64,000 nucleotides of DNA from Labilithrix sp. GTDB taxonomy: Bacteria > Myxococcota_A > Polyangia > Polyangiales > Polyangiaceae. The notes beneath the pieces were generated by a model that worked only from the letters and a program-made list of their open reading frames with translations, did not search any database and was not told the DNA's origin. Below are positions 17,588-26,642 of this stretch, piece after piece (positions within the stretch are counted from its first letter, which is position 1; every line of letters starts with the position of its first letter). The position numbers and the translations under genes were made by a program. The DNA lies in the NCBI GenBank assembly GCA_019637175.1, contig JAHBWD010000009.1, forward strand, positions 62,001-126,000, read 5' to 3'.

Positions 17588-19015
17588 CTAAGGAGCGATC
17601 GCCTGACACACGGGGAAGAACGCGGCGGCGGCGTCGTTCTGGTTGATCGAGGTGCAAATGCCGACGCAGAAGCTCGAGTCCGTCCTGCCCTTGCAGCACT
17701 TGTCGACGGCGGCCATGAGCGGGAACGCGCCCTCGATCCCGCCGCCGCACTGCGCGGTCGCCTGCGCCTGCTGGAAGCAGGAGAGCGCCGCCGCGTTCGC
17801 CGCGCTCGCCCCCGCCTGCTGGCACCTGGTGATGCAGCCACCGCACGACGTGCCCGAGAAGCCGAAGCTCTGGAGCTGCGGCTTCATCACGGTGCCGACG
17901 GTGCGGTTCTCGCCGACGCAGTCGGCCCAGAGCTGACACGTCGCCTGGCAGCCCGCCGTCGAGCTCGTGCCGCACGCGATCTGCGGCATCGGCGGAGACT
18001 CGTACGCGCCTTCGTCGCACGCGACCGGCGCGCCCGACGGCACGGCGGGCAGCGGACCGGGCGCCGCGCCCTTCGGGTGCGCGAGGAGCGCGTCGGCGAA
18101 CCATCCGTTGATCGGGAGCCACGCGTGACCGAGGTTGTTCCCGCGGCAGTACATCTGCTCGACGGCGGCCTGCGACTCGTAGTGCTTCGACGCGAGCGAC
18201 GCTTGCTCGACGAAGCTGAACTCGGGCACGGTGACGCCGCTCGGCGTGGTGCCTCGATAGAGATCGTTGTCGCCGCCCCACGTGACGACGACGAACATGC
18301 TCCCGAGCGGCGCCGTGCTCGCGCTCTGCGTGAGCGAGAAGACGCCCGAGCCGACGATGCCGCCGGCGACGACGTCGGATCGCGCGCGGAGCACCTTGTT
18401 CGTGAAGATGCCACCGGCGGAGTGGCCGCCGACGAAGATGCGCTTCTTGTCGACGCTGAAGTGCGCGGCGGTGCAGCCGACGAGCGCGTCGAACAGATCG
18501 AGATCGGCGTTGGGCGCGGACTCGGCGCCGGGCCTTCGCATCGCGTCCCAGATCGGCCAAAACGATCCGTTGCCGACGCTCGAGGGCACGACGACGATGA
18601 AGCCCTTCGCGGCGAAGTCGGCGAGCTTCGCGCGCGCGGCGAACTTCGGCCCGTCTTCGCTCGTGCCGTTGAAGCCGACGAACAGCGGCCGCGGTCCGGT
18701 GAAGCTCGCGGGAGGCAGGATGAGCACGAAGCTCCGGCTCTGTCCTGCCACCGTGAAGCCGTCGTTGACGCCGGCGACGGGCTTGTTCGTGCGATACGCC
18801 GCGGGGCACGACGACGTCGGATCGGCGGGCAGCGGCTCGGGGGTCGGATCGCCCGGCGAAGGCGGAGACGTCGAGGGCGGCCCTCTGCCGTCACCGGGCG
18901 AAGAAGGGTCTCCGCCGAGGGGCGAGCCGCTCGTGCCCGAGCACGCCGAGCACGCGAGGAGCGTGGTCGCGAGCAGCGCGCACGCGAAGACGAGCCTTCT
19001 CGACCGCGGCTTCAT
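17588..19015 (-). CDS. Secreted lipoprotein esterase, PHB-depolymerase/feruloyl-esterase-like
   Basis: 475 residues. Lipoprotein-type signal with Cys residues at 22 and 25, a Pro/Ser/Gly-rich linker to about residue 75, then an alpha/beta hydrolase core: GHSAG with nucleophile Ser199 and a histidine in NNLGHAW. The C-terminal 130 residues hold about 16 cysteines (CQATCQLWADCVG; CGGCITRC; CCKGRTDSSFC), an unusual disulfide-rich extra domain. Likely hydrolyses esters of a polymer outside the cell; substrate unknown. Its start overlaps the previous gene's stop by 4 bp. Confidence 0.75.
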   Translation of the reverse strand: MKPRSRRLVFACALLATTLLACSACSGTSGSPLGGDPSSPGDGRGPPSTSPPSPGDPTPEPLPADPTSSCPAAYRTNKPVAGVNDGFTVAGQSRSFVLILPPASFTGPRPLFVGFNGTSEDGPKFAARAKLADFAAKGFIVVVPSSVGNGSFWPIWDAMRRPGAESAPNADLDLFDALVGCTAAHFSVDKKRIFVGGHSAGGIFTNKVLRARSDVVAGGIVGSGVFSLTQSASTAPLGSMFVVVTWGGDNDLYRGTTPSGVTVPEFSFVEQASLASKHYESQAAVEQMYCRGNNLGHAWLPINGWFADALLAHPKGAAPGPLPAVPSGAPVACDEGAYESPPMPQIACGTSSTAGCQATCQLWADCVGENRTVGTVMKPQLQSFGFSGTSCGGCITRCQQAGASAANAAALSCFQQAQATAQCGGGIEGAFPLMAAVDKCCKGRTDSSFCVGICTSINQNDAAAAFFPVCQAIAP

Positions 19016-20355
19016 TGCGGGAGCGACGAGCCCTGCGGCATGGCGAGGCGCTTGGCCTTCTGCATGTCGGCGTCGCTGTCGACGAAGACGACGGTGGCGA
19101 CGTAGTCGATCTTGCGCAGGCCGCTCTCCTGCATCGAGCTCACGAGGAACGCGGTGGGCGAGTAGTTGGGGACGTTCTGCACGCCGGCGTTGAGCTGGCT
19201 CGCGGCCTCGGACGTCATCTGGACGGTCGCGCCCTGCGCGCGCGCGCCGTAGTACTGCGAGAGGCCGGCCATGAGCGGCGCGACCTGCTCGGCGACGGCG
19301 CGGTGGCCCGACGAGAGGCGACCGGGGTTGCCGCCTTCGAAGACGCTCCGCACGAGGCCGGCGCGATCGGCGGCGGGCGCCGAGAGGATCGTGGTGAGCG
19401 GCCCTTCCGTGAGGCCGACCGAGCTCGCGTCGGTGGCGGCGAGCTGCATCGGATCGAACACCGGCTTGACGCACGCGGCGCCGTCCGGACCGGCGGCGCG
19501 GATCTCCGCTTCGGTGCAGCTCGAGAGCGCGAGCATGTGCCACGCGAACTCGGAGCAGTACATCGGGAGGTCCATCGTGCCCTGGTTGAGGATGATCTTG
19601 CCGAGCTGCGTGACGGTCTGCTTCGTCGTCATGCGCCGCGTCGCGAAGATGGGCGCGAGGTAGTCTTTCTGGAACCGCACCTTGCCGTACGCGCGGTTCT
19701 GCGCGACGGCGCTCGCCCACTTGCCGAGCTGCGCGCGGCGCGCGTCGTCCCAGCCCGCGGGGCGGAGGATGTGGAGCGCGTCGGTGCCGAGGTCGGTGCC
19801 GCCGGAGGCGTTGGTGCCGCCGCTGAAGTGGAGCGTGTCGAACTGCCCGACGTACTCGCCGTCGAGCGGGCTGTCGACGTTGTAGGCCTGTCCGTTCTTC
19901 GTGTACGTGAGGCTCGCGTGGGTCGATCCCATCTGGATGTGCGGATACGCCATCGTGCCCGCGAGCTCCGGACGGAACGAGAGGACGACGTCGCCGTCCT
20001 TGAGCACGCCCGCGCGCGAGAGCTGCCGCGACATGTCCTGGCGCGCGGCCCGCTTCGCCGACGGGCTCGTGCCCGCCTGACGGATCGCGATCATGCGGAG
20101 GCCGGCGTCTTTGACTTCCATCGACGTGTTCCACACCGTCGGATAGGAGTAGGCGCGACGATCGATCTCGGTCTTCACGACCGACTTCGGCACCGAGAAG
20201 TAGAACGGGATGTCGAGCAGCCGTCCCTCGTCGCGGCTCGCGGTCACGCCTTGATCGGCGGCTTCGGTCTCATCCTCGAGCGGCGCGGCGCAGCCGGAGG
20301 CGACGGTGAGGACGAGGAGGCCGACGAGCGAGAGGCGGGAGCGGAGGCTGTCCAT
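19012..20355 (-). CDS. Lipoprotein with YiiX-like permuted papain fold
   Basis: 447 residues. ATG 20355 is preferred to GTG 20364 because the GTAGGTAGGTG purine stretch is then at ribosome-binding distance; lipobox ASGC at about 22. KDGDVVLSFRPE, GSTHAS (His146) and MYCSEF (Cys267) follow the order His then Cys of YiiX/YaeF-type circularly permuted NlpC/P60 proteins. Such proteins act as cysteine peptidases, amidases or acyltransferases. Translationally coupled to the downstream esterase, so the two probably act on one extracellular or envelope substrate. Confidence 0.65.
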   Translation of the reverse strand: MDSLRSRLSLVGLLVLTVASGCAAPLEDETEAADQGVTASRDEGRLLDIPFYFSVPKSVVKTEIDRRAYSYPTVWNTSMEVKDAGLRMIAIRQAGTSPSAKRAARQDMSRQLSRAGVLKDGDVVLSFRPELAGTMAYPHIQMGSTHASLTYTKNGQAYNVDSPLDGEYVGQFDTLHFSGGTNASGGTDLGTDALHILRPAGWDDARRAQLGKWASAVAQNRAYGKVRFQKDYLAPIFATRRMTTKQTVTQLGKIILNQGTMDLPMYCSEFAWHMLALSSCTEAEIRAAGPDGAACVKPVFDPMQLAATDASSVGLTEGPLTTILSAPAADRAGLVRSVFEGGNPGRLSSGHRAVAEQVAPLMAGLSQYYGARAQGATVQMTSEAASQLNAGVQNVPNYSPTAFLVSSMQESGLRKIDYVATVVFVDSDADMQKAKRLAMPQGSSLPQ

Positions 20356-20365
20356 GATGGACACA

Positions 20366-20380
20366 CCTACCTACATGTAG
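20366..20380. promoter_or_regulatory. CTACATGTAG palindrome before the papain-like gene
   Basis: A perfect 10-bp palindrome at 20371-20380, preceded by a third half-site (cctac at 20366-20370), directly upstream of the start of the gene ending at 19012. It is AT-richer than its surroundings and resembles CCTACAATGTAGG at 50361-50373, also just upstream of a lipoprotein gene. Operator function is inference. Confidence 0.4.
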
Positions 20381-20495
20381 TGTGCCAGTAGCTAGCAGGC
20401 ATTTTCCCCAATGAAATCGGCTTGACCGGGGTAACCGTGATCCAAGGTGAACAAAAAAATCCGCCAGGCCCGTCGTTCTCGCATCCTCTTCTTCC

Positions 20496-21017
20496 ATGGC
20501 CCTGATCCCGCCCCTCGGCGCGACCGACGAAGAGGTGCGCGCGCTCCTCGCGCCCTTGCGGAGCGACTTCAGCGTCGCGCTTCACGCGGCCGACAACGCG
20601 TTCGCGGTCGGCGGCGTCATTCGGGTCGCGCACAGCTTCCTCGCGCGCGAGATCGTCCTCATCGGCAGCGATCCCTATTACGAGAAGGCGTCGATGGGGA
20701 TGGAGAGGTACGAGTCGATCGTGCGCGTCGCGGACGACGACGCGTTCCTCGCGCACGTCGGCGCGCGGCCGCTCTGGGCGGTGGAGAAAGATCACGCGAC
20801 GACGAGCGTCTACGCGATCGACGCCTTCCCTCGCGACGTCGTGCTCCTCTTCGGCAGCGAGCGCTTCGGCATTCCGAAGGCGCTCGTCGATCGCGCGAGC
20901 GCCGTCGTCGGCATCCCCCTCTACGGCGTGAACCACTCGCTGCCGCTCGTCGTCGCCGCGGGCATCACCATGAGCGAGTGGGCCCGGCGCCGCTACCGCG
21001 ACGGCGTCGCGCTCTGA
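20496..21017 (+). CDS. SPOUT-family RNA 2'-O-methyltransferase (TrmH/SpoU type)
   Basis: 173 residues. The three SpoU motifs are recognisable: ADNAFAVGGVIRVAHSF (motif 1, with Asn-Ala-Gly replacing the usual NxGA), LLFGSERFGIPKAL (motif 2) and VVGIPLYGVNHSLPLVVAAG (motif 3), forming the trefoil knot that binds S-adenosylmethionine. These enzymes methylate a ribose in tRNA or rRNA. The short length and single domain favour a tRNA-type enzyme, but the target site cannot be read. Stands alone on the plus strand. Confidence 0.85.
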   Translation: MALIPPLGATDEEVRALLAPLRSDFSVALHAADNAFAVGGVIRVAHSFLAREIVLIGSDPYYEKASMGMERYESIVRVADDDAFLAHVGARPLWAVEKDHATTSVYAIDAFPRDVVLLFGSERFGIPKALVDRASAVVGIPLYGVNHSLPLVVAAGITMSEWARRRYRDGVAL

Positions 21018-21068
21018 TCTCATCGAGCTCATCGATCTCATCGACGAAGAGAAGAGAGAGAGAGAGAG

Positions 21069-21397
21069 ATTGGAAAGAGAGACGCGGAGGCGCCGAAGGT
21101 GCTCGCGGGCGTCGCTCCTCCTTCGTCGCCCTTCGGGTGCTCGCAAAGTTCGCAGACGAACTTTGCTGCGCAAATGGGAGTCTCCCTTCCGACCTGCCAC
21201 GCCCTGCCGCTCTGCAACGTCGTCGCGTCCTCGGAACACGCCCGCGAAGGCGCGACGAGGTGGCCGGTTGGAAGGGAGGTCTCCCCTCGCGCAGGGAACT
21301 TGCGTCTTCGCAAGTTCCCGAGCACCGCAGAGCGGCCGCGAGAGGAGGCGCCCGAAGCGCGCCCTCACGCTCCGCGCCTCCGCGTCTCTCTTTCAAT
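21069..21397. repeat. 330-bp imperfect palindrome containing two perfect hairpins
   Basis: This fills most of the 423-bp gap 21018-21440, which has no convincing gene. The left end (gaaagagagacgcggaggcgc, from 21073) is repeated in reverse complement at 21374-21394. Each arm carries, in mirrored order, a perfect hairpin (gcaaagttcg stem at 21143-21166; gggaacttgcg stem at 21294-21319) and a conserved block (gggagtctcccttccgacc at 21176, mirrored near 21266-21285). The arms are similar but diverged. The left flank (21021-21070) is tcatcga and ga microsatellite. It could be a non-autonomous mobile element, a folded RNA or an ancient inverted duplication. Confidence 0.65.
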
Positions 21398-21440
21398 CTT
21401 CTCGTTCCTCTCGAACGGAGGTGGCAGAGTATTCACACGC

Positions 21441-22775
21441 ATGCTGAACCCTCGCCGTGCGCTCGCCTCGCTCGCCTCGCTCGCCTCGCTCGCCTCGCTC
21501 GCGGCGGGTGCGTGCGACGCGCGCCCGGTCGCGCCCCTCGATCCGCCGGACGCCGGCGCCGAGGCCGAAGCGCCCGAGGCGTTTCCGCTCCCGCCGTCGG
21601 AGCCCGGGCGCCACGACGTGACGGTCGTCGAGACGCGCCGCGTCGTGCCGGGCCCGGGCCTGCCGCCGGAGGCGCCCGCGCTGAATTCGAACAACAACCT
21701 CGACGTCGTCCGCTTCGAGGGGCGCGTTTGGCTCGCGTGGCGCACGGCGCCCGATCACTTCGCGTCCGACAAGACGAGGATGGTCGTGGTCTCGAGCGCC
21801 GACGAGATCACGTGGAAGCACGAGAAGACGTTCGCGACCGGCACCGACGTGCGCGAGCCGCGCTTCCTCGTGGCGAACGGATCGCTCTTCCTTTACCTCG
21901 CGCAGCTCGGCGCCGATCCGGTGCGCTTCGAGCCGAAGGGCGTCTGGTTCTCGAAGCGCGCCGACGACGGCGCCTTCTCCGAGCTCGCGCCCGTCATGCG
22001 CGCGAGCGCGAGCGCCGACGCCGGCGCGCCCGCGCCGATGACCGGATACATCGCGTGGCGCACGAAGACGGAGCGCGGCAAGCCGTACATGACCGCGTAC
22101 CTCGGTGGCGAGCACATCTACCAGTTCGACGGGCTGCCGCTCGACGTGGAGCTCTTGACCACCGACGACGGCGTCACGTGGCGCGGCGTCGATCCCGCGA
22201 GGCCGGTCGTCTCGCGCGGCGGCGGGAGCGAGACCGACTTCGCGCTCGGCGACGACGGCACGCTCTTCGGCGTCATCCGCAACGAAGCGGGCGACGCGAC
22301 GGGCTACGGCTCGAAGGTCTGCCGCGCCGCCGCGGGCGATCTCGCGACGTGGACCTGCAAGAGCGATCCGAAGAAATACGACTCACCGCTCATGTTCTGG
22401 CACGACGGCGAGGCGTACCTCGTCGGGCGTCGCAACGTGTCGGCGACGGGCAACTACGATCTCGGCGCGCGCGATCCGAACATCCAGCAGAACGTGCTCG
22501 CGTTCCAGCTCGACTACCGCACGCACACGAAGCGCTGCGCGATCTGGCGCTACGTGCAGCGCGAAGATCGCATCGCGTACATCGCCGATCTGCCCTCGCG
22601 CGGCGACACGTGCTTCCCGTCGATCCTCGATCGACCCGAGCCAGGCGCGACGCCGCAGGAGCTCGTCGTCTACGACTACAGCTCGAACATCGACGGCGAC
22701 GACGTCTCGTGGGGCGAAGGCCAAGCCGGCCCCACGTTCGTGTACCGCCACGTCCTCCGCTTCACGCGCCGCTGA
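21441..22775 (+). CDS. Lipoprotein with sialidase/BNR-like beta-propeller
   Basis: 444 residues. ATG 21441 gives a signal peptide made of Ser-Leu-Ala repeats (four copies of a 9-bp unit) ending in AAGAC. The mature part alternates beta-strand motifs such as RTAPDHFASDKTRMVVVSS, SADEITWKHEKTFATG, LTTDDGVTWRGV and YGSKVCRAAAGDLATWTC, resembling the Asp-box repeats of exo-sialidases and related five- or six-bladed propellers. I cannot identify sialidase catalytic residues with confidence, so a binding or other glycosidase role is possible. Convergent with the epimerase gene. Confidence 0.6.
   Translation: MLNPRRALASLASLASLASLAAGACDARPVAPLDPPDAGAEAEAPEAFPLPPSEPGRHDVTVVETRRVVPGPGLPPEAPALNSNNNLDVVRFEGRVWLAWRTAPDHFASDKTRMVVVSSADEITWKHEKTFATGTDVREPRFLVANGSLFLYLAQLGADPVRFEPKGVWFSKRADDGAFSELAPVMRASASADAGAPAPMTGYIAWRTKTERGKPYMTAYLGGEHIYQFDGLPLDVELLTTDDGVTWRGVDPARPVVSRGGGSETDFALGDDGTLFGVIRNEAGDATGYGSKVCRAAAGDLATWTCKSDPKKYDSPLMFWHDGEAYLVGRRNVSATGNYDLGARDPNIQQNVLAFQLDYRTHTKRCAIWRYVQREDRIAYIADLPSRGDTCFPSILDRPEPGATPQELVVYDYSSNIDGDDVSWGEGQAGPTFVYRHVLRFTRR
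21462..21502. repeat. 9-bp tandem repeat inside a signal-peptide sequence
   Basis: Four perfect copies of ctcgcctcg plus a partial copy encode Leu-Ala-Ser repeats in the hydrophobic core of the signal peptide of the gene at 21441. The period is three codons, so slippage would change signal-peptide length in steps of three residues. A second gene in the window has the same design (61783-61836). Confidence 0.85.
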
Positions 22776-22791
22776 CCCTCGTTCTCGCTGC

Positions 22792-23775
22792 TCACTCGAC
22801 GGGGTAGGGCCCGTCGGCGAACGTCGTCGCGTGGTATCCCTTGGAGCCGACGTCGCGCGCGAGCGCGCTGCGCGCGTCCTCGCCGGCCTTCAGCCGGTCG
22901 AGCGCCTGACGAAAGTCGTAGGTCGGGCTCCAGCCCAGATCGCGGCGCGCTCGCTCGTTCACGTAGACGCGATCGATCGTCGGGAACATCGACCAGCCAC
23001 GCCGTTCGTACTCCGCGCGAAAGTCGGGGAACCGCCGCGCGACGACGGCCGCCGCGTCGCGGCGGAGCTCCGCGAGATCGTCGCGATCGAACGGCGTCGT
23101 CGCGCTGATGATGTAGCGCCCGAAGCCGAGCGACGGCGCCCGCGCGATCGCGAGGAGGTGCGCGCCGACGACGTCGGCGATGTCGACGCGCCGGTACAGG
23201 AGCTCGTTCGTCTTGGCGTTCTCGTCCGCATAACGCGCGCGGATCTCCGCGCTGTCGTCGGCCTCGGGGAAGAAGCGCGACGTGCGGAGGATCAGGCACG
23301 GCAGCCCCGAGCGACGGTGAAAGAGCTCGCAGAGATCCTCGGCCGCGGCCTTCGTGACGCCGTAGATGTTCTTCACGACCGGCACGGTCTCTTCGGTGAT
23401 CCACGCGGCGGGCTCGCCCTCCTTGGGGCTGAGCGCGCGGCCGAAGACGCTCGTCGTGCTCGTGAAGACGAACGCGCGCACGCCGCGGCGCACGGCGGCC
23501 TCGAGGAGGTTGAGCGTGCCGGTGACGTTCGTGTCGACGAAGTCGCGGGGCTGATGCGTCGCGACGTGCGGCTTGTGCAGCGTCGCCGCGTGCACGACGA
23601 CGTCGACCCCGTCGAGGCAGCGATTCACATGATCCGCGTCGGCGATCGAGCCGACGAGCTCCGTGTAGCGCGACGGGAGAATGTCGGCGCCGATCGGCTC
23701 GTGCTCGCCGCCGCGCAGCGTGCGCACGAGCGCTTCGCCGAGGTGCCCCGCGCTGCCGGTGACGAGGATCCTCAT
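22792..23775 (-). CDS. NAD-dependent epimerase/dehydratase (extended SDR)
   Basis: 327 residues. Rossmann motif GSAGHLGE (7-14), acidic NAD-selecting region around Asp31, and active-site Tyr138-xxx-Lys142 in YGVTK with upstream Ser/Thr in FTSTTSVFG. These features assign it to UDP-sugar epimerases/dehydratases or reductases; the substrate is not clear. ATG 23775 is preferred over GTG 23781 because MRILVTGSAG is the usual family start. Possibly supplies nucleotide sugars for surface glycans; no operon partner. Confidence 0.85.
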   Translation of the reverse strand: MRILVTGSAGHLGEALVRTLRGGEHEPIGADILPSRYTELVGSIADADHVNRCLDGVDVVVHAATLHKPHVATHQPRDFVDTNVTGTLNLLEAAVRRGVRAFVFTSTTSVFGRALSPKEGEPAAWITEETVPVVKNIYGVTKAAAEDLCELFHRRSGLPCLILRTSRFFPEADDSAEIRARYADENAKTNELLYRRVDIADVVGAHLLAIARAPSLGFGRYIISATTPFDRDDLAELRRDAAAVVARRFPDFRAEYERRGWSMFPTIDRVYVNERARRDLGWSPTYDFRQALDRLKAGEDARSALARDVGSKGYHATTFADGPYPVE

Positions 23776-23806
23776 GCGCACGTCGGCGTGCGACTGGGCG
23801 CGACGC

Positions 23807-24922
23807 TCAGCGGCGGCGGCGCGCGCCGACGAGGAGCGCGGCGGCGGCGAGCGCGACGAGCGCGGTCGGGTTGCCGCTCGTGCCGGCGGGCGCGCTCGAG
23901 CAGCCCGTCGTCGTCGTGGTCGTCGTCGTCGCGGGCGCGGGCTCGGTGGCGCTCGTGTCGGTGCAGATGTCGCCTTCGCACGGCTCGTCGGCCGTCGGCT
24001 CGCTGCCGTCGGCGTTGAGCGGCTTCGTCCAGTTCGGCGCGGGGTAGCCGCCCTGCTCGGCGGCCTTGTTGCCCGCCTCGATGATCATGTCGGCGTGCGC
24101 GTCGGTGCGCGAGTAGATCGCGGCGAGGCACTTCGACTCCGTCTGCGGACCGCGCGAGAGCGCGCCGAGGACGTAGGGCGAGCCGTTCGTGAAGCTCTTC
24201 TGATCGAACGCGCCGCCGCCCGAGTCGCCGGAGCAGACGTAGCCCTCGGTGATGAACTCGGCCGGGCTGTCGGAGAAGCGCGCGAGCTGGCCCTCGCATT
24301 CGAGCGTGGGGCTGCCGGGGATGCAGAGGATGCCGATGTTCTCGCGGATGCGGCGCTGGCCGGAGTCGTTCGCCGTCGGGCTCGTGATGCCGTAGCCCAT
24401 CGCGGTGACCGTGCCGCCGATCTTCGACTCGTCGGTCATCTTGAACTGGACGACCGGCGTCGCGGGCTCCGCCTCGCTGTCGGGGATGTTCTGCTCGAGG
24501 ATGACGATCGCGATGTCGTTGCCGCAGAAGTTCGTCGCCGTGGGCGTGATGATCTCCGTCGCCGCGTAGTAGTTCTTGGCGCGGAACAGGTTCGGTTCGG
24601 TCGTGACGAACAGAGCGTTAGGCTGAACCGACTTGCCGAACTTGTCGCTGCACGAGACCGCGTCGTTGCCGTCGGGCACGACGACGCAGTGGCGCGCGGT
24701 GAGCACCAGGTTCGGCGCGATGAGCGTTCCGCTGCACACGCCGCCGTAGCGGTTGGCGATGCCGACGGAGAAGTTGTGCGCCTTGTTCGTATCGAGCTTG
24801 CCCCCCTGAACCGCGCTCGCCTGACGGCCCACGCGCTCGTCGCGCGCCCCCTGATCGGCGCCGCTGCACGCGGCGGTGAGGGAGAACAGCGCGATGGCGA
24901 GGAGGAGGCTCGGGTTGCGCAT
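23807..24922 (-). CDS. Trypsin-like serine protease with MYXO-CTERM-type tail
   Basis: 371 residues. N-terminal lipoprotein-like signal (LFSLTAAC), activation site region ASAVQGGKLD, and the chymotrypsin triad His78 (TARHC), Asp136 (GNDIAIV) and Ser234 (CSGDSGGG). The C-terminus is a Thr-rich spacer, GCSSAPAG, one membrane helix and RRRR, matching the MYXO-CTERM sorting signal of Myxococcota surface proteins, whose Cys is thought to be processed and lipid-anchored. Having both a lipobox-like and a CTERM signal is curious; the AAC at residue 19 may simply belong to a Sec signal. Divergent from the DUF362 gene. Confidence 0.9.
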   Translation of the reverse strand: MRNPSLLLAIALFSLTAACSGADQGARDERVGRQASAVQGGKLDTNKAHNFSVGIANRYGGVCSGTLIAPNLVLTARHCVVVPDGNDAVSCSDKFGKSVQPNALFVTTEPNLFRAKNYYAATEIITPTATNFCGNDIAIVILEQNIPDSEAEPATPVVQFKMTDESKIGGTVTAMGYGITSPTANDSGQRRIRENIGILCIPGSPTLECEGQLARFSDSPAEFITEGYVCSGDSGGGAFDQKSFTNGSPYVLGALSRGPQTESKCLAAIYSRTDAHADMIIEAGNKAAEQGGYPAPNWTKPLNADGSEPTADEPCEGDICTDTSATEPAPATTTTTTTTGCSSAPAGTSGNPTALVALAAAALLVGARRRR

Positions 24923-25127
24923 GGGGCTAGAATCCTTACGGATTGCCGATCAAGGAATGGTGGATCGTGCAAACACCAGCTCGGGGGCGTGAGAGTTCTA
25001 GCGGCGCCAGACCGAAGCGCTCATCTCGAACGCGTCTCGTTTGCGCTTAATGAGCTGGAAAGTTCTAGAAATCCGATGCTTCTTGCAACGTCTGGCGATC
25101 GGGCGGCCACCCGGTAAGGTTCGTTCC

Positions 25128-26642
25128 ATGGCGAACGCCCACCCGTCACGGGATGCACGCGTCTTCCTCTTCCATTGCGACGCCTACGACGCCGAGCGGA
25201 TCCGCGGCATCGTCCGCACGGCGATGGAGGCGCTCGATCTGCGCCCGCACGGCCGCACGCTGGTGAAGCCGAACGTCGTCGCCGCGGGCGAGCTCTTCAG
25301 GAACGCGTACACGCGGCCCGAGCTCGTCGAAGGCGTCCTCGGCGCGCTCCGCGATCGAGAGCGCGAAGGCGCGCGGATGAGCGAGCTCGCGGTCGGCGAG
25401 CGGTGCGGGATCACCATCCCGACGCGGTTCGCGTTCGCCGAAGCGGGATACGACCCGATGCTCGCGCGCGCCGGCGCGAAGAAGTACTGCTTCGAAGAGG
25501 TGCCGCAGGTCGAGGTGCCGCTCACCCACGAGGGCCGACTCCGCGACTACCTCTTCACGCCGGAGCCCGTGGCGAAGGCCGACTTCTTCGTCAACTGCCC
25601 CAAGCTCAAGGCGCACCCTTGGACGACGGTGACGTTCTCGATGAAGAACTACATCGGGATCCAGGACGATCGTCACCGCCTCATCGATCACGACCACGCG
25701 CTCAACCGGAAGGTCGCCGATCTCCAGTACATCATCCAGCCGCAGCTCGTCGTCATCGACGCGATCATCGCCGGCGAAGGGCGGATGCTCACGCCGATCC
25801 CGCGGAACATGAACCTCGTCGTCATCGGCAACAACCAGTGCGCCATCGACGCGGTCTGCTGCGACATCATCGGCGTCGATCCGCGGAGCGTGGAGCACAT
25901 TCGCCTCGCGCACGAGCGCGGCTTCGGGCCGGTCGATCTCGACGCCATCACGATCGGCGGCGACGTCTCGCTCGACGAGGCGAAGGCGCGCGCCAAAGGC
26001 TTCCAGGTCGGCCTCGTTCGCGTCGAGAAGTACTTCGAGGGAACCAACATCAGCGCGTACGGCGGCGCGCCACCGAAAGACGCGACCGAGAGCTACTGCT
26101 GGGGCGGCTGCCCGGGCGTGATCGAGGAGGCGATCGAGATCCTGCGCCTCTACGACGAGCAGTGCGATCGCAAGCTCCCGAAGCTCCACCTCGTGTTCGG
26201 CAAGTACGAAGGGCCGCTCGACATCGGCTACGGCGAGAAGGTCGTCTTCATCGGCGACTGCGTCGAGTGGGAAGGCAAGGTCGGCGGCGAGCTCGTTCGG
26301 ATCACGAGCAAGTACGTCGATCGGAGCGCGCTCGATCCGCACGAGGCCGAGCACAAAGACGTCTACGCGCGCATGCTCAAGATGACGTCGAAGATCCGCG
26401 AGCTCAAGACGCGCCCGTACATCCGCCTCGACGGCTGCCCCGTCGGGATCGGCGAGCTCGTGCTGCTGCTCGCCGAGCTCGGCGGCATCCAGAACCCGTA
26501 CCTCGACAAGCGTCAGATCGTCGGCTTCAACCGGTCGTACCTCGCGTGGCGGGGAACGAGCACGTGGAAGCGCCTCATGGGCCAGCCGTACCAGATCCAC
26601 GGAGAGACCGAGCGGGGCGCGGCGCGCCCGGTCATCGACTGA
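25128..26642 (+). CDS. DUF362-family protein
   Basis: 504 residues, soluble. The DUF362 core is visible: RTLVKPNVVAAGE near the N-terminus, VNCPKLKAHPWTTVTFSMKN, then LVVIDAIIAGEGRM. These usually bind iron-sulfur clusters or act in cofactor pathways, but no CxxCxxC ferredoxin motif is present; isolated Cys pairs occur in VCCDIIG and YCWGGCPG. A C-terminal region of about 200 residues beyond the core is unassigned. I chose ATG 25128 (AAGG 8 nt upstream) over an in-frame extension from 25041. The stop TGA is followed immediately by the ATG of the next gene. Confidence 0.75.
   Translation: MANAHPSRDARVFLFHCDAYDAERIRGIVRTAMEALDLRPHGRTLVKPNVVAAGELFRNAYTRPELVEGVLGALRDREREGARMSELAVGERCGITIPTRFAFAEAGYDPMLARAGAKKYCFEEVPQVEVPLTHEGRLRDYLFTPEPVAKADFFVNCPKLKAHPWTTVTFSMKNYIGIQDDRHRLIDHDHALNRKVADLQYIIQPQLVVIDAIIAGEGRMLTPIPRNMNLVVIGNNQCAIDAVCCDIIGVDPRSVEHIRLAHERGFGPVDLDAITIGGDVSLDEAKARAKGFQVGLVRVEKYFEGTNISAYGGAPPKDATESYCWGGCPGVIEEAIEILRLYDEQCDRKLPKLHLVFGKYEGPLDIGYGEKVVFIGDCVEWEGKVGGELVRITSKYVDRSALDPHEAEHKDVYARMLKMTSKIRELKTRPYIRLDGCPVGIGELVLLLAELGGIQNPYLDKRQIVGFNRSYLAWRGTSTWKRLMGQPYQIHGETERGAARPVID

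Noticed and set aside
21038..21440. Open frames on both strands within the 330-bp palindrome
   Set aside because: They exist on both strands because the DNA is palindromic and stop-poor; compositions are low-complexity and match no family.
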